Of a stretch of DNA of 64,000 nt, positions 45,523-55,199 are shown piece after piece (within the stretch, counting starts at the first letter, position 1; each line of letters opens with the position of its first letter). Position numbers and translations under genes: made by a program. Location: positions 1 to 64,000 of the forward strand of contig CBCPMW010000005.1 of NCBI GenBank assembly GCA_965120375.1. The letters run 5' to 3'. Below the pieces are notes generated by a model. It made no database searches. It was not told where the DNA came from and saw only the letters and a list, made by a program, of their open reading frames with translations. The stretch comes from CASPLG01 sp965120375 (GTDB lineage: Bacteria > Bacillota > Clostridia > Oscillospirales > Acutalibacteraceae).

Positions 45523-46324
45523 AGAGTCGCCGTTTCGATCCTTTTTTAAATAAAATTAGAAGTAAAACCAGAAAGATTAAAATAAATGAAACAACTTGCG
45601 ACACTTTAAGACCCATAACTATAAGGCTGTCAACTCTTTTCCCTTCTATAAAAATTCTACCTGTTGCATACCAAAAAATATAAAAAATAAATGACTGACC
45701 TTTTTTTAATTTTTTAGTTTCACTTAAAAAATATAAAATTAAAAAACCAGTAAAACACCATAAAGATTCATATAAAAAACACGGATGCACTGGTTTATAG
45801 TCTGTTGCTTCACTTACCATAGCCCAAGGTAAAGACGTTTCACTTCCAAATGCTTCTTGGTTAAAAAAATTTCCCCACCTTCCAATACTTTGACCGATAA
45901 AAAGTCCAAATGAAGATAGATCTAAAGCAGACAAAACATCTATTTTCCTTATTAGGCAAACTCCCACTCCTCCTAAAATTCCGAAAATTATGGCTCCATA
46001 TATTGCTATACCGCCTTCATATATACTAAAAATCTTCCAAGGATTTAAAATATAGAAATCTCCGGGATAAAAAAGCACATAATACGTCCTTGCCCCTAAA
46101 GTCCCAAATATAACTCCCCAAATACTGATATCCAATATATTTTCCTCAGTAATCCCAAACTTATGAGCATTTTTTTGTGCATAAAGAAAAGCCATCAAAA
46201 AACCGAAAGCTAAAAAAAAACCGTACCATCTAATTTGAAAATTTGCAAAAGCAACCAAAACTGGGTTAACTAAAAAACTAAAACCCAGCCCGGGAAACGA
46301 AACATGAAACAAACTGTTATTCAT
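45515..46324 (-). CDS. lgt: Prolipoprotein diacylglyceryl transferase
   Basis: 269 residues with about seven membrane helices. It transfers diacylglycerol to the lipobox Cys of prelipoproteins, the first step of lipoprotein making. The Lgt signature GRWGNFFNQEAFG is present, with RWYGFFLAFGFLMAF near the N-terminus and HPCFLYESLW later. Its ATG overlaps the stop of the M16 gene upstream by 4 bases. It ends with a basic tail. Confidence 0.96.
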   Translation of the reverse strand: MNNSLFHVSFPGLGFSFLVNPVLVAFANFQIRWYGFFLAFGFLMAFLYAQKNAHKFGITEENILDISIWGVIFGTLGARTYYVLFYPGDFYILNPWKIFSIYEGGIAIYGAIIFGILGGVGVCLIRKIDVLSALDLSSFGLFIGQSIGRWGNFFNQEAFGSETSLPWAMVSEATDYKPVHPCFLYESLWCFTGFLILYFLSETKKLKKGQSFIFYIFWYATGRIFIEGKRVDSLIVMGLKVSQVVSFILIFLVLLLILFKKGSKRRLFK

Positions 46325-47595
46325 AATGGACTCACTACTGATAGCGTAGATTTTTCAGGATCAAGCTGTTCTTTAAATCTTTCATTTACTTCATCTAGTG
46401 TAACACTCGAAATAGAATCAATATATTTAAAAATTTCCCTTCCAGCAAACGAAAAATCTAAAAAGTCATTTGAAATTCCGTTTACACTATTAAATCCGGA
46501 TACAGTTTCCCCATAGACGGACTTTTTCGCCCACAAAAATGTATTATAATCGATACCTTTTGCTCTCAGCCCGCTTATTTCATCCTTTATAATTTCTGCA
46601 GCTCTGTCCGGATCACTACTTTCTCCAGAAAATGAAACTCCTGCCATAAACGGTGCTTCCATATAATCACAGCTAAAAGATGATGTATTTATAAGGCCTA
46701 AATCTAAAAGTTTATTGTACATAGGCGACGCTTTTGATGACAAAGCCCTTAAAACTATATTCATACAAGCTAGGTCTTTTTCATTTATCATTTCAGATTT
46801 AACTTTTTCCTTAAAGCCAACTTGAAATATTGAGCAACCTATGTCGAACTTTTGCTCTACTCTTTTTTCTAAAACATCAAAAGGTTCATCCGGCAAAATC
46901 CTTCTTGTAGTAAATTCTTCAGACTTTTTCAAATTTTTATCTATCACTTCCATAGTCTTATCAACATCTATGTTCCCAGAAACACAAAGACTCATGTTAT
47001 TTAAATTATAAAAAGTCTCATAGCACTGGTACAAATATTCTGGCGTAATTTTCGAAATGGACTCAACTGTTCCCGCTATATCTATTCTAATTGGATGATT
47101 TTTATACATGGCACCTAGAAGATTAAAGTAAACTCTCCATTCCGGATTATCTTCATACATTTTTATTTCTTGCGCAATTATCCCTCGTTCCTTTTCCACA
47201 CTTTCATCCGTGAAATACGGAGACTGTACAAAATCTAAAAGTATTTTAAGTGACTCTTCAAATTTTTCCGAACAAGAAAAAAGGTATGCTGTTTTATCAA
47301 AAGAAGTGTACGCATTTGCCGAAGCCCCTGTTTTAGCATAAAGGTCAAAAGCATTTGCTTCTTTTCCTTCAAAAAGTTTATGCTCAAGGTAATGCGCTAT
47401 TCCATCAGGTACCGTTATAACACCCTTATCTTTTGTCTTAAATTTAGCATCGATTGAACCGTATTTTACACCTAAAATAGCATACGAAGACTTGTATCCC
47501 TTTTTGGGGTACAAATAAATATCCAGACCATATGGATGTTTCATATAAAAATATCTTTCATTTATTTTTTCTCCTACCACCTCTATCAACTTCAT
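46321..47595 (-). CDS. M16 family zinc peptidase, YmfH-like (catalytic subunit)
   Basis: 424 residues. The inverted zinc motif HxxEH is present in IAHYLEHKLFEG, and the downstream Glu is in IIAQEIKMYEDNP. This is an active insulinase/processing-peptidase type. The N-terminus KHPYGLDIYLYPKKGY and GSIDAKF match the YmfH branch. I place the start at ATG 47595 (GAGAGGTGGGTAAA upstream). It forms a pair with the upstream non-catalytic M16 gene. The natural substrate is unknown in the family. Confidence 0.9.
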   Translation of the reverse strand: MKLIEVVGEKINERYFYMKHPYGLDIYLYPKKGYKSSYAILGVKYGSIDAKFKTKDKGVITVPDGIAHYLEHKLFEGKEANAFDLYAKTGASANAYTSFDKTAYLFSCSEKFEESLKILLDFVQSPYFTDESVEKERGIIAQEIKMYEDNPEWRVYFNLLGAMYKNHPIRIDIAGTVESISKITPEYLYQCYETFYNLNNMSLCVSGNIDVDKTMEVIDKNLKKSEEFTTRRILPDEPFDVLEKRVEQKFDIGCSIFQVGFKEKVKSEMINEKDLACMNIVLRALSSKASPMYNKLLDLGLINTSSFSCDYMEAPFMAGVSFSGESSDPDRAAEIIKDEISGLRAKGIDYNTFLWAKKSVYGETVSGFNSVNGISNDFLDFSFAGREIFKYIDSISSVTLDEVNERFKEQLDPEKSTLSVVSPL

Positions 47596-47596
47596 T

Positions 47597-48871
47597 TTAC
47601 CCACCTCTCCCCACTAAAGTATAAACTGTATCGAGTTTAACATTTTTTGCAGATTCAATTATCTGCTCCCTCGTTACTTTCTTTATATTTTCTGCATACT
47701 GCAAAGGTGTAAAAGTTTTTTCTGACAAAGCTTGAGATATATACCACCTGTCTATTGAACCCAAGCTATCTTCTATTTCTTCAAACGTCTGACTTAAATA
47801 CGCCTTTGTCGCATCTAGCTCGCTATCAAAAAAGTCTCCTCCTTGTATTCTTTCTATTTGTCGTAGTATCTCCCTTTTAGTCTTTTCTAAATTTTTCTTC
47901 TCTACTCCACTTTCAATAAACATTATCCTTTTTTCTTTATTAAAATTGGCACTGCAATAATAACAAAGACTAAGTGCTTCCCTAACATTTACAAAAAGTT
48001 TAGAGTTTGGCGCTGCTCCCAAAAAAGATACCATAAGACGCGCAGAAAACAAATCGTCTATACTTTTTATGCGAAACATCCTAAAACCCATAACCAATTT
48101 ACACTGAGAAACATCTAAACTATCTTCGTATTCTCTAACCTCACTAACCTCTTCCTTAACTAAGCTTCCAAATTCAAAAAGCTTATTTCTTTCTATTCTA
48201 GAAAATTTTTCTGAAAATATGTCGTATACAGAATCAATATCATAACTCCCAAGTGCAGTAATCTCTATTTTTGCAGATGACAAAATCTCTTCCCAGGCAT
48301 TTTTAAGATCACTAGACGTTATCTTTTCAACATCTTCTTGCTTCCCGAATTTATTTATTTCAAACCTTTCGCCTTTACACATCAACTCTTCGCACCGACG
48401 TCTTGCATATGCTCTCTTGTCATTAAATTCAGACTTTATAGTTTCTTTTACCTGTCTTTTTGCCTGATTGACATCTTTTTCTCTAAACTCACCACCTTCA
48501 AAACAAGGATCAAATATAAGGTCACTCAAAAGTTTAGCCGTGTTAAGTGTGAGTTTGCTATCGTCAAAAGACATATCATCATTTATGCACACAGCTGACA
48601 AAGTCAGAACTTGAGTTTCTCCTAATTTGTTTACATGTGAACAAACACTTACCCCATAAAGTTCTTCAAGGTACTTGTTAAAAAGAGAAAATTCAGGATA
48701 CTTAGCACAGCACATCTCAATCAAGCTAATTAAAACTGCATTTAGTGCTGCTTTTTCACTTTCAAGAGGTACATACATAGTAAAAGATAGCCTAGACGTC
48801 TTAAATTTATCATTTTTTATATACAAAACGCTGACATTTTCGCCTATTTTTCTATCTTGTCTATCAAGCAT
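47597..48871 (-). CDS. M16 family peptidase-like protein, YmfF-like (non-catalytic partner)
   Basis: 424 residues of the M16 fold without the HxxEH zinc motif. The corresponding N-terminal region reads RLSFTMYVPLESEKAALNAVLISLIEM. The conserved C-terminal half has SLCYYCSANFNKEKRIMFIESGV. In M16B pairs such a subunit forms a heterodimer with the zinc-bearing partner, encoded directly downstream. I start at ATG 48871 because AAGGAGATGG lies upstream. First gene of the ymfF-ymfH-lgt operon. Confidence 0.86.
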   Translation of the reverse strand: MLDRQDRKIGENVSVLYIKNDKFKTSRLSFTMYVPLESEKAALNAVLISLIEMCCAKYPEFSLFNKYLEELYGVSVCSHVNKLGETQVLTLSAVCINDDMSFDDSKLTLNTAKLLSDLIFDPCFEGGEFREKDVNQAKRQVKETIKSEFNDKRAYARRRCEELMCKGERFEINKFGKQEDVEKITSSDLKNAWEEILSSAKIEITALGSYDIDSVYDIFSEKFSRIERNKLFEFGSLVKEEVSEVREYEDSLDVSQCKLVMGFRMFRIKSIDDLFSARLMVSFLGAAPNSKLFVNVREALSLCYYCSANFNKEKRIMFIESGVEKKNLEKTKREILRQIERIQGGDFFDSELDATKAYLSQTFEEIEDSLGSIDRWYISQALSEKTFTPLQYAENIKKVTREQIIESAKNVKLDTVYTLVGRGG

Positions 48872-48889
48872 TAGAACCATCTCCTTCAT

Positions 48890-49332
48890 ACGCTTTTTAC
48901 TCAGTATTTTATCACAAAAATTACATATAAAACATAAAAATTTGGTTTTTACACTTTTATTTGTGAATCATTTTATGTTTTTTTAATTTTAACCGAAAAA
49001 CTGATATGCAGTCAAATTCAAGTTAAAACGTTCACATAAAATATATTTTTTCCAACACTTTTCAGAAATATAAAATTAGGATTAAACCAGTAAAAGTTGA
49101 GATTTAAAATATAAAAAACATAATCTACTTAAAAACTTTGATTTTTACATAAACATCGTCTTTCACGCAACAATAAGTTTTAAACTTTGAAAAATAAACA
49201 CAAAATTTCCCCAAAGTTTCTGTTTTAAAACCAGAGAAACTTTTTATCTTAACTCACTTCTCTAATTTCCGAATTAATAAAAATTTTATAAAATTAAACA
49301 TTTCGAGTCCTTTTAAACTATACTTTAATTAA
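48890..49332. other. AT-rich intergenic gap, no gene recognised
   Basis: About 440 bases between the M16 operon and the lysine-rich anchored protein gene. Only one hairpin stands out (49213-49246, AAAGTTTC pairing with GAAACTTT). No open frame with a ribosome site was found. Confidence 0.5.
49213..49246. terminator. Possible terminator hairpin downstream of the lysine-rich anchored protein gene
   Basis: AAAGTTTC and GAAACTTT pair, with the inner palindrome GTTTTAAAAC in the loop. A T-run follows on the plus strand. On the minus strand, where the nearest gene ends, the tail is weaker (GGGGAAATTTTG). Confidence 0.35.
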
Positions 49333-50031
49333 CTAAAATCTTATTTTTCTTTTCGGCATAAATGTAAAAATAAGACCCAAAACAGAAACCCCTATCATGA
49401 ACAAACCTAAATAAAGTAAATTGTCATCTTTTAGCCAAAAACTCATATCTGAATTTGATTTTATAAAAGCGAAACTATCACCAAGATTTTCATTCCCATA
49501 TGAAACTTCAACTGATTCTGGCTGTTTTTCTCCTTTAGGCTCAGCTATCTCTGGATTTTTGTCTGTATTTTTTTGATACCCACTTTTTTTATTAGGTTCA
49601 AGATTTTGAACTTTAACCTTAGGTTCTTTTATTTTGTTCTTGGCTCTACTAGTATCAACATCATTTTTAGTGTTTTGTTGTAGCTTTATATTGTCTTTGA
49701 CTGTATGTGTTTGATTTTTATCATCGTGCATATAATTTACTTGCGATTTTGTAGGCTTTACTTCTGCTCCTTCTTTCTTAGGGTAGTTAATCACGGGTCC
49801 CTTTTCAGATTTAACTTTATCCAGATTAATTTTATCCTTTTTTTCTGCTTTTTCTTCTCTTTCCCCCAAATCTTTAATATCTACCCCCCTTTTATTTGAA
49901 AAATCTTTAGAAACTTCATTTTTAGAATTTTTTTCAGAAATGATATCCTTCCCCAAGACACAAAAATTAAAAAAACTAAAAATCAAAAATAAGAAAAACA
50001 GAATACAAAATCTCTGATTAATTTTTTTCAC
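49333..50031 (-). CDS. Secreted lysine/glutamate-rich protein with C-terminal membrane anchor
   Basis: 232 residues from GTG 50031 (GGAGAGGATTTTA upstream). The N-terminus is a signal peptide (KKINQRFCILFFLFLIFSFF). About 160 residues of Lys/Glu/Asn-rich, low-complexity chain follow with no clear fold. Then comes one hydrophobic helix (LLYLGLFMIGVSVLGLIFTFM) and a short basic end (PKRKIRF). That hydrophobic-then-basic tail resembles a sortase sorting signal, but no LPxTG motif precedes it. I infer a surface-exposed, membrane-held stalk. It lies 26 bases after mfd, so it may be read with the glmU-prs-pth-mfd operon. No family recognised. Confidence 0.6.
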   Translation of the reverse strand: MKKINQRFCILFFLFLIFSFFNFCVLGKDIISEKNSKNEVSKDFSNKRGVDIKDLGEREEKAEKKDKINLDKVKSEKGPVINYPKKEGAEVKPTKSQVNYMHDDKNQTHTVKDNIKLQQNTKNDVDTSRAKNKIKEPKVKVQNLEPNKKSGYQKNTDKNPEIAEPKGEKQPESVEVSYGNENLGDSFAFIKSNSDMSFWLKDDNLLYLGLFMIGVSVLGLIFTFMPKRKIRF

Positions 50032-50056
50032 TAAAATCCTCTCCTCTCTTTTAATC

Positions 50057-53000
50057 CTAAAGATCTACAGAAAATACTTTATTTAAAGCATCTATAGCTT
50101 TGCTATTTTCATCAAGTTCTAACGATAAATACGGCCTAGACGCCTTCACTATTTCCAAATTTTTTTCTTTTCTACATATAATACTTGAAATTTTTTTCAA
50201 GTCTAGTATGTACATAAATATAAATCTATCCCTTTGTTTTATCTCTATTATATCCATCTTTCTAGCTAAACTTCTAATGTAAGCAATATTTATAAGATTG
50301 TTAGTCTGAATCGGTATACTTCCAAACCTATCTTTAAACTCATCAATTACATCATATACATCGCGCTTAGCCTTAATATCAGATATCCTTCTATACATAC
50401 TAAGTCTTTGGCTTAAAGATGGAACATATGTATCTGGAATATAAGCACTTATATCTATATCTATTGAACAATCAGTCTCGCTTGGATAAAAGTCCTCGCC
50501 TTTCTCTCTTTTTATTTCCTCTTCCAGCATTTTAATATACATATCATAACCTACAGCTTCCATATTTCCATGTTGCTGAGCTCCAATTATATTTCCGGCT
50601 CCTCGAAGTTCTAGATCCCGCATAGCTATTTTAAACCCTGATCCAAATTCAGTAAAATCTTTTATTGCAGACAGTCTCTTTTGTGCAATTTCGCTTAACA
50701 CCTTATCTTTTCTAAATGTAAAATATGCATAAGCCCGCCTTGAGGACCTCCCCACTCTTCCTCTCAACTGATGAAGCTGCGAAAGTCCCATACAATCTGC
50801 ATTTTCTATAATTAAAGTATTAGCATCTGGAACATCTACTCCAGTTTCTACTATAGTTGTACACACAAGAACATTTATCTCTTTACGAAGAAGTTTACCC
50901 CAGACACTAGAAAGTTCGCTTTCCAGCATTCTACCATGCGCTATCCCTACTTTTGCTTCTGGAATATTAAATTCAATTTCACTAGCTACATTTTCAATAG
51001 AGTCAATCCTATTGTGCAAATAATATACTTGTCCGGACCTTTTTATTTCCTTTTTTATAGCTTCAAAAATTATATATTTATTATACTGCATTACGTAAGT
51101 CTGGACTGGAAATCTATTTTGTGGCGATTCGCTAAGTGTCGACATATCTCTAATCCCTGACATCGCCATACTGAGCGTTCTTGGGATAGGTGTAGCTGAA
51201 AGAGTTAAAACATCTACATTTTTTGCTAAAGATTTAAATTTTTCTTTTTGTGCAACACCAAATCTTTGCTCTTCGTCAATTACTACTAGTCCTAAATCTC
51301 TAAAAACAATATCCTTTTGGACTAATTTATGTGTTCCGATAACAAGCTCAACATCACCATTTTTTATTTTTTCTATAATTTCTTTTTGTTGTTTTGGTGT
51401 TCTAAACCTTGAAAGTAGTTCTATTTTAAACGAAAATCCATCAAAACGTTTGAGCGCTGTATTAAAATGCTGCCATGCAAGAACAGTCGTCGGTACAAGC
51501 ATAGCACACTGTTTTCCATCTGCTAAACATTTAAATATGGCCCTAAATGCAACTTCAGTTTTACCAAATCCAACGTCTCCACAAAGAAGTCTGTCCATCG
51601 GGGACTTCTTTTGCATATCCTTTTTTATCTCATTTATACTTTTTATCTGATCACTTGTTTCCTCATATTCAAACCTAGAATCAAAGTCTTTTTGAAACTC
51701 ATTATCTTCAGAAAACGCAAATCCAGTAGCGTTGATCCTTTCTGCGTATAACTTGATTAACTCTTTTGCAATGTCTCTTACAGCTGATCTAACCCTTGAT
51801 TTTGTTTTTTGCCACTTAGAACTGCTCAAACTGCTAAGTTTTAATTTTACATCTTCTTTAGATCCTATATACTTTGAAACTAAATCCATCTGAGCTACAG
51901 GTACATATAAAACATCCGATTTATCGTACATTATCTTTATATAATCCTTTACTACTGGTCCTATTTTAATTCTGTGTATTCCGGAAAATATTCCTATACC
52001 GTGATGCACATGAACAACATAATCTCCTTCTTTTAAATCAGAAATATCTAAAACTTTAGTACCTATTTTCTTTTTTTTCTTTGTCTTTTTCTTATAAACT
52101 CCGTAAGTTAATACAAGAGTAGATCCCCCTTCATATTTAAATCCGCAAGATATACCTCCTTCTATTACCAAAACTTCTTTTTCTGAAACTTCTTTTTCTG
52201 AAACTACTTTTGCATCTTTAGAAAATCTAGAATTAATTCCGGCGTCTTTAAGATCATTGCAAAGAGCCTTTGCAAATTTTTCACTTCCAGCCATCAGAAT
52301 AACACTACATCCAGATGAAATAACTGAATTTAAATAAAAAACCAAATCTTCTACTGAACCTCTAAACGGAGAAATTTCAGATGCATTAAAATTTATCATA
52401 CATTCTGGATTTATATCATATTCGCTACATAAGAAAGTTTCCATGTAAATGGTTTTCCTGTTTTTAATTAAATCTAGTATATAGTTGAAGTCTTCCATAT
52501 AATCGCAAAATCCAGGCAAAAGAACTCCTTCTTCGAGATAAATCTTAAGGTCCTCTTCATGTTTTACTTTCAGTGAATTTACTGCATACTTTATATTCGG
52601 TAAATCCAGAACAAAATAAAAAGCATCTTCTGAAATATAATCAAAAACTAAATTTTTTCTTGAGTATATTAAATTTATAAATTTATCGAGCATACTCAAT
52701 TTCATGTCATTTGAAATTTTTTCCAATTCGCTTTCTAAAATTTTATAAGCTTTTCCATTTTTATCTTTTAGTTTACTAAGTACCTTCCTAATTTTATCTG
52801 AAAGCTCATTTTTATCTTTTATTAGAACTTCTGACGCCGGCATAATACTTATGCTTTCAATCTGTTTTACTCTTCTTTGAGAAAAAGTATCGAATTCAAA
52901 TATTTTTTCAATCTGATTGTCAAAAAATTCAATTCTTACTGGCAAACTATGCCCTACAGAAAAAATATCAAGTATCCCTCCACGAACTGAAAACTGGCCT

Positions 53001-53524
53001 ACACCATCGACTCGGTCATATTTTTCATACCCAATTTCATGCAGCATTTTACATATTTTATCCATACAAACTAAATCCCCAATTTTTATATCAAAAATCC
53101 TCAAACTTAGTTCTTTTTTCGGCATTATATAAAAAAGTGACGCTTCAACTGGAACAACCAAAACGTCGAAGTCGTTTCGAATTAACCTTGCAAGAGTCTC
53201 TATTCTTTTATGCTGATATTCTTTCGAAACAATTTCCATATCTCTAAAACAAAGATCTCTTAAATTAAAAACACAAGAATTTGCTCCCATATTTTGTAAA
53301 TCTTCGTTCATTTTTATAGCTTCAGCTTCACTTGCCGTAACAAGAACAGCTTTTTTATTAAAATCTTTGCATAAAGTCAACAAAATGTTCGCTTTATGAA
53401 TGTCTGAAATTCCAACGCTAGCAAGTGGAAACTTATTTTCTTTAATACAAGAAAATAACCTCTCGTATCCATCCACTTTATTTAGAATATTTTTAAAAAC
53501 TTCCATAGATTTCTGTAAAACCAC
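50057..53524 (-). CDS. mfd: Transcription-repair coupling factor Mfd
   Basis: 1155 residues. It pushes stalled RNA polymerase off damaged DNA and recruits UvrA. Order: a UvrB-like N-terminal region (RVDGVGQFSVRGGILDIF), the RNA-polymerase-interaction CarD-like domain (GDYVVHVHHGIGIFSG), then the helicase motor with GDVGFGKTEVA, IDEEQRFG, LSATPIPRTL and QLRGRVGRSSRRAY. The C-terminal TRCF domain is present. A 15-base tandem repeat encodes SEKEVSEKEV in a linker. The GTG at 53524 overlaps AGGTGG; ATG 53506 is an alternative start. Confidence 0.97.
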   Translation of the reverse strand: MVLQKSMEVFKNILNKVDGYERLFSCIKENKFPLASVGISDIHKANILLTLCKDFNKKAVLVTASEAEAIKMNEDLQNMGANSCVFNLRDLCFRDMEIVSKEYQHKRIETLARLIRNDFDVLVVPVEASLFYIMPKKELSLRIFDIKIGDLVCMDKICKMLHEIGYEKYDRVDGVGQFSVRGGILDIFSVGHSLPVRIEFFDNQIEKIFEFDTFSQRRVKQIESISIMPASEVLIKDKNELSDKIRKVLSKLKDKNGKAYKILESELEKISNDMKLSMLDKFINLIYSRKNLVFDYISEDAFYFVLDLPNIKYAVNSLKVKHEEDLKIYLEEGVLLPGFCDYMEDFNYILDLIKNRKTIYMETFLCSEYDINPECMINFNASEISPFRGSVEDLVFYLNSVISSGCSVILMAGSEKFAKALCNDLKDAGINSRFSKDAKVVSEKEVSEKEVLVIEGGISCGFKYEGGSTLVLTYGVYKKKTKKKKKIGTKVLDISDLKEGDYVVHVHHGIGIFSGIHRIKIGPVVKDYIKIMYDKSDVLYVPVAQMDLVSKYIGSKEDVKLKLSSLSSSKWQKTKSRVRSAVRDIAKELIKLYAERINATGFAFSEDNEFQKDFDSRFEYEETSDQIKSINEIKKDMQKKSPMDRLLCGDVGFGKTEVAFRAIFKCLADGKQCAMLVPTTVLAWQHFNTALKRFDGFSFKIELLSRFRTPKQQKEIIEKIKNGDVELVIGTHKLVQKDIVFRDLGLVVIDEEQRFGVAQKEKFKSLAKNVDVLTLSATPIPRTLSMAMSGIRDMSTLSESPQNRFPVQTYVMQYNKYIIFEAIKKEIKRSGQVYYLHNRIDSIENVASEIEFNIPEAKVGIAHGRMLESELSSVWGKLLRKEINVLVCTTIVETGVDVPDANTLIIENADCMGLSQLHQLRGRVGRSSRRAYAYFTFRKDKVLSEIAQKRLSAIKDFTEFGSGFKIAMRDLELRGAGNIIGAQQHGNMEAVGYDMYIKMLEEEIKREKGEDFYPSETDCSIDIDISAYIPDTYVPSLSQRLSMYRRISDIKAKRDVYDVIDEFKDRFGSIPIQTNNLINIAYIRSLARKMDIIEIKQRDRFIFMYILDLKKISSIICRKEKNLEIVKASRPYLSLELDENSKAIDALNKVFSVDL

Positions 53525-53545
53525 CTAATTATTTAAATGAAAAAT

Positions 53546-54163
53546 TTAGTTAAAGTTATTCATAGCCCTTTCTATACCTTCATTTAACATAATTTCCAAA
53601 GCTTTTTCTATCTTTATCATTACCCTTTCTAGATTTTCTTTTTCACCTTTCTCAAATTTCGATAAAACCCAGTCAGATAAATTCCAACTAGAATTCGGTT
53701 TCACCCCTACTCCTATTTTTATTCTAGGAAAATCATCTGTACCACACATTCTTATTATATCTTTCATCCCGTTTTGGCCTGCATGCGACCCACTTTTTCG
53801 AATTCTAATTTTACCAATTGGAAATAAAACATCATCTAAAAGTATTATTGTTTTCTGACTTGGAATTTTATAAAATGACATAGCACCTCTGACTGCTTCG
53901 CCACTTAAATTCATATATGTTTGCGGTTTCATTAAAATTACTTTTTTCCCGAAAATATAACAAACATTATGTAGAGATTCAAATTTTAAACAGTCTAAAC
54001 CTATAGAAAATTTTCTACACAAGTGGTCTATAGCCATAAACCCCGCATTATGTCTGGTGTTTTCATACTTTCTACCTGGATTCCCTAATCCTACTATTAT
54101 GTACTCTATCGATCTTAAATTATTTTTCTTACCTTTAAAAAATAGTTTTTCAAAAATGTTCAT
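53546..54163 (-). CDS. pth: Peptidyl-tRNA hydrolase
   Basis: 205 residues. It releases peptides from tRNA dropped by stalled ribosomes. Motifs: IIVGLGNPGRKYENTRHNAGF with the catalytic His, MKPQTYMNLSGEAV, LLDDV and HAGQNGMKDI. It has about 20 extra basic residues ahead of the usual start (MNIFEKLFFKGKKNNLRS), which is somewhat long for the family. The GGAGATTTTTAG before ATG 54163 supports that start. Operon glmU-prs-pth-mfd. Confidence 0.95.
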   Translation of the reverse strand: MNIFEKLFFKGKKNNLRSIEYIIVGLGNPGRKYENTRHNAGFMAIDHLCRKFSIGLDCLKFESLHNVCYIFGKKVILMKPQTYMNLSGEAVRGAMSFYKIPSQKTIILLDDVLFPIGKIRIRKSGSHAGQNGMKDIIRMCGTDDFPRIKIGVGVKPNSSWNLSDWVLSKFEKGEKENLERVMIKIEKALEIMLNEGIERAMNNFN

Positions 54164-54195
54164 CTAAAAATCTCCAAAACACACTTGTCTTAAGA

Positions 54196-55155
54196 CTAGT
54201 CAAATATCGAAGACACTGGACTGTCTATGTATATTCTTCTAATAGCTTCCGCAAAAACCGGAGCTACATGTAAAACTTCAAATTTATCTATCATTTTATC
54301 TTTTGGAATTGGAACTGTGTCTAGCAAAATAACTTTTTTAATTAAACTGTTTTCCAATTTACTTATAGCTTGTCCCGACAAAACCGCATGAGTTGCATAG
54401 GCATATATTTCTCTTGCTCCTCCAATTTTTACTATAGCTTCCGCTGCATTACATATAGTCCCTGCAGTATCTATTATGTCGTCAACTAAAATTATTTTTT
54501 TATCCTTAACATCTCCTATTATATTCACTACCTCACAGACATTTGCTCTCTGGCGCCTTTTGTCAATCAAAGCTAGTGGGCAACCTAATCTTGTAGCAAA
54601 CTGCCTAGCTCTTGTTATGGATCCAAGATCAGGAGCCAAAACAGTAAACTCATTTGGATCAAATCCATCTACTGCTTTTATAAAAGATGCAAGTATCGGG
54701 GACCCTATCAAATGATCAACAGGAAGATTAAAAAATCCTTCAATCTGTGGCACATGCAAATCCATAGTAAGTAGTCTGTCCGCCCCAGCAGTAGTTATCA
54801 AGTCAGCTACTAATTTTGCTGATATTGGGTCACGCGACTTTGCTCTTCTATCTTGTCTTGCATAACCAAAATACGGAATAACAGCTGTTATCCTCGCTGC
54901 AGAAGCACGCTTCATAGCATCAATCATAATTAACAGTTCCATTAAATTCCTATTGACTGGAGAACATGTCGACTGCACAATAAAACAATCTGATCCTCTA
55001 ACAGATTCACAAATAGAAACTGATATTTCTCCGTCACTAAAAGTTGTCGTCTCCGATTTTCCAATTTCGATCCCTAAGATATCACATATTTCATACGCAA
55101 CTGTAGGATTTGAATTGGCAGTAAAAACTTTTATATCCTTTCCATGGAAATTCAT
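54196..55155 (-). CDS. prs: Ribose-phosphate pyrophosphokinase (PRPP synthetase)
   Basis: 319 residues. It makes PRPP from ribose 5-phosphate and ATP for nucleotide, His and Trp synthesis. Motifs: FSDGEISVSICESVRG, PYFGYARQDRR, the catalytic loop region DKRRQ and the PRPP-binding loop VDDIIDTAGTI. TAGGAGGAAAATATAA precedes ATG 55155. Its place after glmU and before pth is the common Firmicute order; the usual rplY/ctc gene between prs and pth is absent. Confidence 0.97.
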   Translation of the reverse strand: MNFHGKDIKVFTANSNPTVAYEICDILGIEIGKSETTTFSDGEISVSICESVRGSDCFIVQSTCSPVNRNLMELLIMIDAMKRASAARITAVIPYFGYARQDRRAKSRDPISAKLVADLITTAGADRLLTMDLHVPQIEGFFNLPVDHLIGSPILASFIKAVDGFDPNEFTVLAPDLGSITRARQFATRLGCPLALIDKRRQRANVCEVVNIIGDVKDKKIILVDDIIDTAGTICNAAEAIVKIGGAREIYAYATHAVLSGQAISKLENSLIKKVILLDTVPIPKDKMIDKFEVLHVAPVFAEAIRRIYIDSPVSSIFD

Positions 55156-55199
55156 TTATATTTTCCTCCTAAAATATCCGTCAAGATAAATTTTTATCA

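Noticed and set aside
52145..52210. 15-bp tandem repeat in mfd
   Set aside because: It encodes a short SEKEV duplication in a linker with the frame intact. It is a minor length variation, not a mobile or regulatory repeat.
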